Assembly: GCA_037043015.1 (NCBI GenBank)
Contig: CM073330.1
Span: 13,472,512-13,536,511 of the forward strand
Reading direction: 5' to 3'
Source of the DNA: Bryum argenteum
Taxonomy: Eukaryota > Streptophyta > Bryopsida > Bryales > Bryaceae
DNA: 64,000 nucleotides
Part shown: positions 29,314-37,998 of the stretch, one piece after another
Layout: each line of letters opens with the position of its first letter
How positions within the stretch are numbered: the stretch's first letter is position 1
Made by a program: the position numbers and the translations under genes
The notes under the pieces: model-generated
Told to the model about the DNA's origin: nothing
Database searches by the model: none
The model's input: the letters and a program-made list of their open reading frames with translations, nothing else

Positions 29314-29814
29314 CTATCGAGCCTCAAATTGCACAACTGCAAAATAACAAGCGAAAACATTAATCATAGTCTTTCCCTGTTACTTAATCAATCCCGGCAA
29401 AAGCAAGAACTGTTTGCAAAAAGAAAAAAATCTCACTGCGTCGGGTTCTTTTCTTGTAGAGAATACGGTAACCGCACTCCCGGCACTGGATGACATCTCC
29501 AGGTTTTAACGTATTGTCTGCTCCACAATCTGCCAAAAACAGAACAGCAATTTTCTGAAACTAATTCTTTACTAAACCCTAAACCCTAAACCTCGAGAAT
29601 ACTTACTTCAAAGAGTAACAGCATCGATTAATGACCAAGACGTATATTCTGTTAGTGAAAAAAATTGCGCAGATTTTGCAGAAGCAGACTGATACTCCAT
29701 GGCAAACAAAAAATTTAGAGGAAGAATATAGGAAGAAAAGCGCGGAGGAAGGGAAGAGTACAGACCGCCGCAGAGGTAGGTGACGGGCTCCGGGGGTGGC
29801 ATTCCTCCGTCCAT
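29314..29814 (-). CDS. NRPB12: RNA polymerases I/II/III shared subunit RPABC4 (Rpb12), three exons
   Basis: Small zinc-binding subunit shared by the nuclear RNA polymerases. Exons 29814-29766, 29529-29437 and 29336-29314 join in phase (49 + 93 + 23 nt) to 54 residues, the normal length. Visible motifs are PEPVTYLCGDCG, with the second Cys pair completed across intron 1, then GDVIQCRECGYRILYKKRTR, and a C-terminal VQFEAR. The four zinc ligands CxxC...CxxC are all present. Donors are GGCG/GTCTGT and CGCA/GTGAGA; acceptors are GGCAG and TGCAG. A short frame reading through the second donor would give a wrong C-terminus, so the third exon is needed. Intron 1 contains a short telomere-like repeat. 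Confidence 0.96.
29572..29592. promoter_or_regulatory. Telo-box cluster in RPABC4 intron 1
   Basis: About three plant telomere-type units (CTAAACCCTAAACCCTAAAC). AAACCCTA telo-boxes are known near the 5' ends of many plant genes for translation and transcription machinery. Here they lie in the first intron, in keeping with a regulatory role but not proving one. Confidence 0.6.
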
Positions 29815-30491
29815 GGCGATTAATTGCGAGCTTTTCAAAAGAAGGTCGAAAAACACAACTTCGCAGGAGAGACGGTGAAAATGGTGTGCCCTTGCTTCCG
29901 CTTGAGCTTTTGTTAGGGTTCAGACTTCAGAGTGAGAACAACCGTGGGGAACTCTGGGAACGTGTTAGGAACACGTTCCTTGAGACTCTGGTGTTTAGTT
30001 TGTCAAGTCCAACACTTACTCCATTTGAAAAATCTATATCATACCACACTAAAATGAATTCTCACTCTATAATCAGGCCTTGTGATGACTTTCAACTATT
30101 AATGATTTTTTATAATCAAAGAATTATTTGGTTTTATTAAGTATAATAATAAATGTTATGCTTTAATACTCCCATCAAATTATTTTTCATAAATAAATTT
30201 GATGGGGAGTGTGATTGAGCATATTTATAGACAATTGTGTATACTTGGTGATGAGTAATTGGTGTCAAAAGGCAACATCAACCCAACTCTTCAAATAAGT
30301 ACGTGTAGCAGGTCACGATTCCAAGTATGACAGTATGACGAGTTCTCAAGCCCCTCAGTGACTCTCAAGTTTGCCTTCTCCACCAACACATGAAATAGCC
30401 TCATCTCACCATAGCTTATATCACTTGCACTTCGACTCCTTCATTGCTATTCAGTGTGCTTTCAAGCTCTCTGGCCTCTCTCCTAGCATCA

Positions 30492-31368
30492 ATGGCGAGG
30501 CTAAGTCTCATCTTCCTCATAGCCATCATCGGCACGAAGATTATGGTAGTAATCTTAGCACCAGAGACTCTTGTTCCTTGATTTCCATGTATCCATTTCT
30601 GTTGACCTGTGAATCGAGTTCTCTCTGAGCATCTTCCAAGCGTTGCGTTCACCAAGAGTTTTATGCTTGGCGCTCTCTTAAGAGACATAGTTTTCCTGTT
30701 GCTACTGCTAGGTGCATGTACCGTGCATATGATGCACGTACCACTCTGCTGCTCTTTATGCATGCTAGCACACGATACTGGAACTAGTGCTAAATGTATG
30801 TACCGCGCATATGATGAATGTATCACTTGTTGCTCTTTACGCGTGCTAACAAAAGAATTTGGAGTAGTGCAATTTGGACGGGAAGCAGAACAATAATGCT
30901 TGTGACTCCTCCACTTGGTTGTGGCAGGTGACCGGAGCCCGCCCTTTGTCCACCAAGGACGAGGCCAAGATCGCCGCAGTCTGCTCCAGGCCGCACCTGG
31001 AGTGCGCACACAACACTCCCACCGACAAGGACACCGGCATCAGCCGCGATCACAGACTCACCCAAACCATCGACGCTTTCCAGCGAGATTTCTCGCGGAA
31101 GCCCGCTCTTGAGAAGGAAAACACCATGGCTCTCGACAGCAACCTCACAGACTCGACGTCCGAGCGAGATTTGCTGCAATCCTCGGCAGCCACAACCACT
31201 CTTGAGCACTTGGGCGTGGCTCCTGACTCCGACATGGCCATGGCCATCGTCACGGCCGCGTATCTGTGCGGCTACGGTACCCTGCCTGGAGAGAATATGG
31301 CATGTGCCGCTCCCGACGAGGCCATGGCCGCCTTCGTGTCCAACAAGCTCGCATGTGCACCTCCCTGA
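30492..31368 (+). CDS. BURP-related secreted protein, copy A (truncated BURP domain)
   Basis: Exon 1 (30492-30545) encodes 18 residues, MARLSLIFLIAIIGTKIM, a signal-peptide core. Donor ATG/GTAGTA; the exon 2 acceptor is TGTGGCAG before 30928. Exon 2 is in phase and starts VTGARPLSTKDEAK, giving 164 residues. The same exon pair is conserved in copies B and D. Exon 2 carries the early BURP region (LEHLGVAPDSDMAMA...LCGYGTLPGE...ACAAPDEAMAAFV) but stops at KLACAPP. Compared with copy C, about 190 bp are missing just before the stop, removing the first two CH motifs; a later VCHIDTS motif survives in another frame downstream. It may be a short secreted protein or a pseudogene. BURP proteins are plant apoplastic/cell-wall associated; the function of this fragment is unknown. 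Confidence 0.6.
30705..30850. repeat. Imperfect 80-bp tandem duplication in the copy A intron
   Basis: GTGCATGTACCGTGCATATG and AATGTATGTACCGCGCATATG-like blocks, each followed by GCTGCTCTTTATGC / GTTGCTCTTTACGC, mark two diverged copies within the intron. Confidence 0.65.
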
Positions 31369-31560
31369 AGCCCGCGGGGGGTCTCACCCGAGCTCGATCA
31401 AGGCACTGGGTGTGTGTCACATCGACACATCCCTGAGGCTAAGCACCCACAGCCCTCAACATTACTCGTATCTAGAGTCGAAGCCTGTCATTGGCTCGTC
31501 GATTCCGACCTGGTGCATGTGCCGGTGTGCAGTGGAACGGAGTGGGCCTGCTGAGTGTGT
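31369..31560 (+). pseudogene. Out-of-frame 3' end of BURP copy A
   Basis: Downstream of the stop, a different frame reads GSHPSSIKALGVCHIDTSL, then THSPQHYSYLESKP and IPTWC. VCHxDTS is the third CH motif of BURP domains and the rest fits the usual C-terminal order. So the last part of the domain is still in the DNA but cut off by the internal deletion and frame change. Further right, to about 31750, sequence matches the 3' flank of copies B and C in inverse orientation. Confidence 0.6.
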
Positions 31561-31749
31561 GCAATTGTGTCGAGGTGTTCAGTCTACTGTACTCGCTCCA
31601 TCCACGGAGTATTACACTTGTAGTGGATGCATATAGCACTGTAGTAAACTCAATTGGCTCGCTACCTTTTTGTGTAGGCTGCTTTGGATTGATGGGATGG
31701 AATCCGGATTCGTCAAGCCGCTTGGATAAATGTTGGCTTGTGATAGTTT

Positions 31750-32735
31750 GTTCTGGACAGTGAGGATTGTTGACTGGCTGTAATAATGAACGTTGACGCG
31801 AATCCTTGAGACGGTTTTAACCTTCTGTGTGAATCATCAACTTCACTGTCTTGGTGTAAAGTCAAAATCACGATCGATGTGCACAATCGCTTTGTTGAAT
31901 GACTTATCAAAGGTCATGTTGAATGTTTCCCATTCGGTGTGAATGATTATGAGTGTTTTGTGTTGAGCCTCAGTGTCAGGAACCATGAATTATGAAAAAA
32001 CATTGATCTTTGTAATGCCCGTGATTAAGTTGTGTTTCACTCCAACTTGCTATAAGTCAAGACATGCATACCGTGTGAGTTTTCAAATCAATTCTATTAT
32101 GCCTTTTTAGTGAACACCATGGTTGGCCTTCAATATGATTTCACACTCGAGGGAGTTGTTTCCTTGAATACATAATGAAGAGGCAGATTTTTTGTTTACT
32201 TAGTTCTCATCTTGACTCAAAAGACTCAAAATAATTACCATGAAACACTTATTCATAATCTACTTCTAACTATACTTTCAGCTTTATCATTTACCAAGAA
32301 AAATATGGTCTTTTGCAAATTAAAAGGATCTATGTATTAAGCCTATGTACACTCAGATTATCATATATTTACTTTCTGTTGCCCTGCCTTCTAAATATCT
32401 TCAATTATTTCAGAATTCATTCCATGAAGAGTTTATTCACTACATGAATTGTTTGACAATATGCAACAATTGAAACCTTAATCACAAGATGAAGGGTCAC
32501 CTTCGCATTGCCTCGGTCTCTCCGCAAATCGAAACGAAAAGCATCACAAACACTGGGAATTACTCCAAATATTGATGCGAAATGGTTCAAGTTTCGGACC
32601 TATATGCTTTTCTTTCAGAAAAACTTCAGAGCTTCATTATGTCAAATGAAGTTACACTGCATTCCAAATAGTATACAAGATTCACTCGCAAAAAAAAGAA
32701 GAGCAGGGTACTTATCAACGAACAATGTCTATGCT
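31750..32735. other. Spacer with no gene recognised
   Basis: AT-rich, no coding motifs. The right part probably contains the 3' untranslated region of the minus-strand glutaredoxin gene. Confidence 0.4.
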
Positions 32736-34583
32736 TCAGGACAACATAGCCTTCTCCAGCACTTCTTTCAATTCCCCGCTCAGGTATGACTCTGGGCACA
32801 GATTCAGACACACTTGGTAAGCACATTGTGTGATATACAGTACAATAAGAGTTCCGTTTTCAGCATCATTAACTAAGGCCAAGCAGAGTTGAAATAGTGT
32901 TGCAGTTCCGTACCATGGGTAATGTCACATCCACCGAAAAATTCGCCATCAATGTACAGCTGAGGAAATGTAGGCCAAGCAGAATATTCTTTCATGCCCT
33001 GACGCAATGAATCGTCCTCTAGAATGTTGACGGTTTCGTAAGGAACTTCCAGGGCGTTCAGGATTTGAACACAGGTGTTAGAGAATCCACATTGCGGGAA
33101 CATCTTGTTGCCCTTCATGAACAAGACCACCTTGTTTTCGCTAAGGTACTTGTCCAAAGCTTCCTTCAACTCCGCAGTGAGTGCTGGCGGAAGCAAGAAA
33201 ACATTACAAGATCAGCCGAACATCCTGAGGACAAACACTCTTTGTTCTACCCGATACATTATACACAATAATGGTTGGTCTAAAAAACCACACAAATAAA
33301 AACTGTAATGAGGAACATCATTAAGTAAAAGTTCAAGTCCTTCATTGACCACTTGTTGGTTGAATGAGTACTGACCAACTACTGATCGTTCCTATCAAAA
33401 AGCATATTCACAGAAGCATTACATACTAGTGGCTTGTCGTAAAACCAATGATGATACTACATAGAATGAACTATGTAGATTCCGATCGAAACCTACATAG
33501 CCTAGAAGTGCACAGCTTACAATCATGTGCACAGTATTGACGATCACCCTTCGTGAAACACTAAAATTCTTCATGAAATAATTTAGAAATCGATTGACAC
33601 GATCCTTCGCAAGTTCCAGTAATACAAAACAACACAATCTCTGAAAAGCACAAAATAAACGAAATTCACAACCACAAATTTCTATGCAAATTATACTTCC
33701 CTCATCATCCTTGAAAAGTAAAGCTGGATACACAAGATAGTTGAAGGTAACGGAAAGTCACAGTGAGATTTTCCGAGGATTTAAATGCGTAGATCAGCTG
33801 GAATAAAATAGGTATTCAAAGCAGAGAGTCATTCTCAGGTCCACCGCCCTGTGCATAGGTTACAATATAACTGCTGCGCGATCATCCTGGATAGATTGTA
33901 TTATATTCAGGAGAGCTTCGGCAGTGACGGACACAGTCCAGGCCATATACTACGGAAAATCACAATCTCTAGAAAGCACGAAAGAACTGGTACAGATGTC
34001 CAGTCCAGTCCATTTCACAAATCTCATTTCTCTCCGCAAATTGCAAATCCCTCATCTTCCTCGAAAAGAAATTTCGAAACATAAATAAAAATCCACTTTA
34101 TGAATCCTTCGCTTATATGATTTGTAGAGAATTCGACTGCAATAATCACCTGAAAATGGAATAGGTATCAAAAGCGAAGGCTTATTCTCACGGCCACCGC
34201 CTTGAAGAATTTCAAATTATACGATTATACTGGATAAAGTGTATTGAGATTCGGCAATGATTAGCATCCATAAGGCATGATCTCTCACAATCTTCACCAA
34301 AACCTTGAAAATGCGGAAAAAAAACAATAATTAGCTTGACGAGGAATCCAAAGTTCTGTCTCTCACCACCGCCACCTCCAGAAGGACCGATACTGCTCCG
34401 CGGAGCCGCAATACGTCGAACAGGAACTGAAACGGATACGCCGCTCTGTTTCGTCTTAAGAGCTCCCCCGGCTTTCCAAGTGCACCGCCACGAGGTAGAA
34501 ACCTCGTAAGCCACCGCAGTGGTGACGCATCCCGCAAGGCTGGATGCCTGCAAGCTGCGCGGCATTGCGGTCATGGTCGCCAT
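32736..34583 (-). CDS. GRXS14: Plastid monothiol glutaredoxin (GRXS14-type, CGFS), three exons
   Basis: Monothiol glutaredoxin that binds and passes on [2Fe-2S] clusters. Exons 34583-34367 (217 nt), 33183-32914 (270 nt) and 32791-32736 (56 nt) join in phase to 180 residues, close to the usual GRXS14 length. Exon 1 is a Ser/Ala/Arg-rich, acid-poor transit peptide (MATMTAMPRSLQASS...). Exon 2 has VVLFMKGNKMFPQCGFSN with the CGFS active site, then TFPQLYIDGEFFGGCDI, with the TFP cis-Pro and the GGCD glutathione-binding motif. Exon 3 supplies SGELKEVLEKAMLS, the expected C-terminal helix. An unspliced frame through donor CATG/GTACGG would give a wrong tail. An upstream ATG (34682) is in frame but adds an untypical leader, so 34583 is preferred. 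Confidence 0.94.
33500..34210. repeat. Diverged tandem duplication inside GRXS14 intron 1
   Basis: Two copies of a roughly 350-bp block share CACAATCTCTGAAAAGCAC / CACAATCTCTAGAAAGCAC, CCCTCATC(A/T)TCCT(T/C)GAAAAG, GGAATA(A)AATAGGTAT and GGTCCACCGCC / GGCCACCGCC. They lie entirely in the intron. Confidence 0.65.
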
Positions 34584-34783
34584 AGCTGCCAAATGTGTAC
34601 AATTCGTGTGCCCCGTCTCTGTAAACACAGGCTTCACCTCCTTGCACCATATCTTCCTAGCTTCATCCATCCATATTTTCATCCGTTCAAATATTTCGAT
34701 GAATGAACGTATCAGCTCTGGTTTTCTTTTTCATCCTTAGGGTTCAAAGAGATGCTTGCTCTTCGAGCTATTGCGAGCGAGCT
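34584..34783. promoter_or_regulatory. Shared promoter region between GRXS14 and CNX7
   Basis: The start codons of the two divergent genes are 200 bp apart, so this interval must hold both transcription starts and leaders. No TATA box is obvious for either gene, as is common for bidirectional housekeeping promoters. Confidence 0.6.
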
Positions 34784-35041
34784 ATGGCGGAGGAGAAGAG
34801 CGTGCAAACTTTGTTCTTCGCCCGAGCGCAGGAGCTTGCGGGCGTGTCAGAGATTACTCTTGAAATTCAGGAAGGATGGACGACCTCGAATTGCTTTGAA
34901 GCGGTGATTGCGAAGTATCCCGCTCTGAAAGCGATCAGCTCCTGTTTGATTGTGGCTTTGAATCACGACTATGTTACCGAGCCTGTTGCTGTGAAGCACG
35001 GCGACGAAATTGCGCTTATTCCTCCTATCAGTGGAGGATGA
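34784..35041 (+). CDS. CNX7: Molybdopterin synthase small (sulfur carrier) subunit, CNX7/MOCS2A
   Basis: MoaD-like ubiquitin-fold protein. As C-terminal thiocarboxylate it donates sulfur to precursor Z (cPMP) in molybdenum cofactor synthesis, in complex with the large subunit CNX6. The intronless 85-residue frame starts MAEEKSVQTLFFARAQELAG. It has the typical ALNHDYV segment and ends EIALIPPISGG, with the essential C-terminal Gly-Gly. An upstream in-frame ATG (34703) would add 27 residues unlike the family; MAEEKS fits better. The gene is transcribed away from GRXS14. Confidence 0.95.
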   Translation: MAEEKSVQTLFFARAQELAGVSEITLEIQEGWTTSNCFEAVIAKYPALKAISSCLIVALNHDYVTEPVAVKHGDEIALIPPISGG

Positions 35042-35790
35042 AGAGATACCTATTCTCTTGTTCGAATCATCAAGTTTAGGTCCGCGTTTCTAATTCGTGG
35101 ACCGGTGGCATGGCGCTCTAGCAATTCAAGTAGCTTTTTGCAATTCAGAATTACTTAGCACTCACAAAGGCGAGGACCATGCTGTGCAGCAATTCCCTCT
35201 TGCTTGGATTGGATCTTCGATCGTAGATGTTGTGTGAGTATAGTCTAATGTAGTACGTCAAGTGGAGAAACTCTACATTGATGAAAAGAAGCAGATATTT
35301 ACATTGATTCGTCGATTTTTGCTTTCGAGGGAGGCACTTGCTATATTCGATGATGTTATGGTCTTGCCCTTCCACTGCGCCATGAGCAAGAATGATATGA
35401 GATTTTACTTTATCATGGACCTGTGCTAGGCTTGTGAGTTTGATCATAATCTCTGATTTGTCAACGACTTCAATTGAGGATAGTATCAGTAGTTTTGATC
35501 AAGCAGTGACATACTAATGGTGACATACTAATGGTGTTGGATAAGTACAAAGGGAAAAGCTCTGCAGGGTCGTGTAAGAAAGGAGGAGACTAACATGAAT
35601 GCAGCATTATACTATATGGAGCGCTTAGGAGGACGAGTTTCGTATTGGCATAAGCAAGAGTATAGAGCCTGCCGTTTTTCGTCAAAATGACATTGTGAAG
35701 GATGGTGTGTAGATCTGTGACGGATGAGTACATAGGTTACTCCAAAGAGCGCACAATGTCAAATGATATTGCACAGAAGGTGACCGTGAA
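35042..35790. other. CNX7 downstream spacer
   Basis: No gene recognised. A 16-bp direct repeat GTGACATACTAATGGT occurs twice at about 35504-35535. Confidence 0.45.
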
Positions 35791-35799
35791 TCCAAGAGC

Positions 35800-36340
35800 A
35801 GACAGTGTCAATTGCTTGGTCAAGCTCATGGCCAAGCTGATTGCCGATCCATGCAAGTAACTAATTAGTATAATCTGCAGTTTAGCAATTATGTTGAGAC
35901 CCGACTGAAGGAGGCGCTCACAAAAATAATCCGTGGTTTTCACTAGCACCACACTAACGCACAATCATGTTCTCAGCATCGAAACAAGTCAAGGACTTTC
36001 ATCCCGACTGAGATCCAACCATAACTTCAATCACAGGCAAGTGACACCATTCCCTTTACGCACGAAGTTGTTGGTTTTACACATAAGGGGCGAACCAGAA
36101 GACTCCCTCTTACAGTGGACTCACTCAAGACCAGCCATCTCCTAGAACTGTCCATCAATGCCTCAACTGTCATGAGCCAACATTTATTCAAGCGGTTTGA
36201 CAAATGCGTATTCCATCCCATGAATCCATCGCAGCCTACACACAAGGCTCTAGCGAGCAAACCACAGCCTCCAACACAGTTCCACTGGTCACGGGCACGC
36301 GTGAGACCTCGCGGGCTTGAGGGTGGCCCTGATCACCTTG
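35800..36340. repeat. Segmental duplication block (3' flank of BURP copy B)
   Basis: From AGTGTCAATTGCTTG to GTGAGACCTCGCGGGCTTGA this matches 44360-45360 in the same order. The second copy differs by a MITE (44623-44883) and small indels. Part of it (TTCCATCCCATGAATCC) also matches the 3' flank of copy A in inverse orientation. Confidence 0.8.
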
Positions 36341-36955
36341 GTGCCCGTCGGCGATCACTGGTAGACGGCACCTTCACATTCGACATGACAGCTTGTTGGA
36401 CACGAAGGCAGCCATGGCCTCGCCGGGAGCGGCACACGCCATCTCCTCGGACAGGGCTCCATAGCCGCACAGGTACGCGGCCGTGGCGATGGCCATGGCC
36501 ATGTCGGAGTCAGGAGCCACGCCCAAGTGCTCGAGAGTGGTTATGGCTGCACGGAATTGCAGGAATTCTCTCTCGGACGCCTAGTCTCTGAGGTTGCTGT
36601 CGTGAGTCACGGTGTTTTCCTCCTCAAAAGCAGACCCCAACGACAAATCTCGCTGGAAAGCGTTGAGAGTTTGGGTGAATCTGTGTTCGCTGCTGATGCC
36701 GGTGTCCTTGCTGACTGCGGTGATCTTGGGCTCGTCCCTGGTGGACGAAGGGGGGCTCCGGTCACCTGCCACAACCAAAATAGGAAAACATGTATGAATG
36801 GCGATAATGTTAGCAAAGCTTGGAAGATGCTCACACACAACTCAACTCACAAACAAGTTAATCTAAGGACATTGAAGAGGGTTTGGTGCCAAGAATATCA
36901 CCATAGTTGTCGTGCCGATGATGGCCATGAGTAATATGAGACTGAGCCTTGCCAT
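36341..36955 (-). pseudogene. BURP-related copy B, frameshifted and nonsense-mutated
   Basis: Exon 1 (36955-36902) encodes MARLSLILLMAIIGTTTM with donor ATG/GTGATA, and exon 2 starts at 36765 after a TGTGGCAG acceptor. One base is missing near the start of exon 2 compared with copies A and D, shifting the frame. The frame that then reads like the family ends at an in-frame TAG (36583-36581) where copy D has Leu (NLRD-L-ASERE). The segment with CSRPHLEC of copy A is absent, as in D. The C-terminal part is deleted as in copy A but with different endpoints (TCTACCAG joined to TGATCGCCGACG). Clearly not functional as a BURP protein. Confidence 0.75.
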
Positions 36956-37107
36956 AAGGGTTAGGAGAGAAAAGCCAAAGAGCGTCGAAGGAAAACTATA
37001 TAGCAATAAAGGATTGGAAGTGAGAGAGCGTGGAAGGAAAACTGTATTGCAATAAAGGATTGGAAGTTTGAGTGATAAAAGTTGTGGAGAGATGACAGAG
37101 GTTGTTT

Positions 37108-37367
37108 TATTGATGGGTGAAGTAGGCAAACTGAGGGTTGACATTACCAACGGGGCTAGCGTAATTCATGGGTGGAGAAGGCAAACTGAGGGTTGACATT
37201 ACCAACCGGGCTAGCGTAATTTATGAGTGGAGAAGGCAAACTGAGGGTTGACATTACCAACTAGGCTAGCGTAATTTATGGGTGGAGTAGGCAAATTGAG
37301 GGTTGACATTACCAACGGGGCTAGCATAATTTATGGGTGGAGAAGACAAACTGAGGGTTGACATTAC
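37108..37367. repeat. 55-bp tandem repeat upstream of BURP copy B
   Basis: Nearly five copies of GGGTTGACATTACCAACGGG, CTAGCGTAATTTATGGGTGG, AGAAGGCAAACTGA in order. Each unit contains ATTAC...GTAAT, a small hairpin. The last unit is split by the LTR element at 37368, and the array resumes at 40654-40690. It lies about 150-400 bp upstream of the copy B start codon. Confidence 0.9.
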
Positions 37368-37548
37368 TGTTAGGAAGAGACGATCCAAGTGAACCGTTAG
37401 CCAAGGCAACATTGATTAGCCTAGCTACGTAGCGGTGTAGTTGCTCACCCACTCTTGTTGGCATTTATTACAAGCTCTTCCTATATATAAAGCTTGGAGC
37501 CATTCAGGCTCCTCACTTCTTCCCTTTCATTCTTCAGTACTCCCAACA
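37368..37548 (+). repeat. 5' LTR
   Basis: TG...CA ends. A TATATAAAGC motif near 37490 is a likely TATA box for the element transcript. Confidence 0.95.
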
Positions 37549-37998
37549 CGTTATCAGCACGATCGTTTTCTTAAGTTAGAGCTTCTCTTTTTGTCTCTTC
37601 ACTCGTCTGCTCTTACTCTATCTCTCAAGCGACCGAGAGAACACCATTTTCTGAGACGGCGACTAAACGAGAGACTGTTTTGTTTGAGTGATCGCTACTA
37701 TTCTATTTTTTTTTTATGCACATGATTTGCACTTAGATTTAGCAAATTGTTGTTTTATTTTTGTCGATGCACATGATTTGCACTTAGATTTAGCAAATTG
37801 TCATGCTTATGTTCCCCTGTGTTGCTGCAGAAACGAGTATTTCATACTTTGTAGTTTAACACAGATGTCATTTTTAATCCGGATGCAAAGCTGACTTCAA
37901 TCCTTCTCAAACCATAGCAATGTCTCAGTAGAACTTGTTTCGTTACGTTAGCTCCCCACTTTCCATTAGTCATACTGGCGATACCTGAACGAGTCGTT

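Noticed and set aside
30416..31009. 197-residue minus-strand frame opposite BURP copy A
   Set aside because: Shadow of the plus-strand gene; residues have no family features and it runs across the copy A intron.
30823..31253. Minus-strand frames opposite exon 2 of BURP copy A
   Set aside because: Antisense shadows. The plus-strand frame is supported by shared splice sites and by copies B-E.
32873..32913. Unspliced C-terminus of GRXS14
   Set aside because: It replaces a conserved helix that is found intact in a downstream exon with matching phase.
34703..34783. Upstream in-frame ATG for CNX7
   Set aside because: The added residues are not family-like and would crowd the divergent promoter; MAEEKS is the usual type of start.
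37108..37367. CRISPR-like array
   Set aside because: The units are contiguous tandem repeats without unique spacers, and the DNA is nuclear plant DNA.
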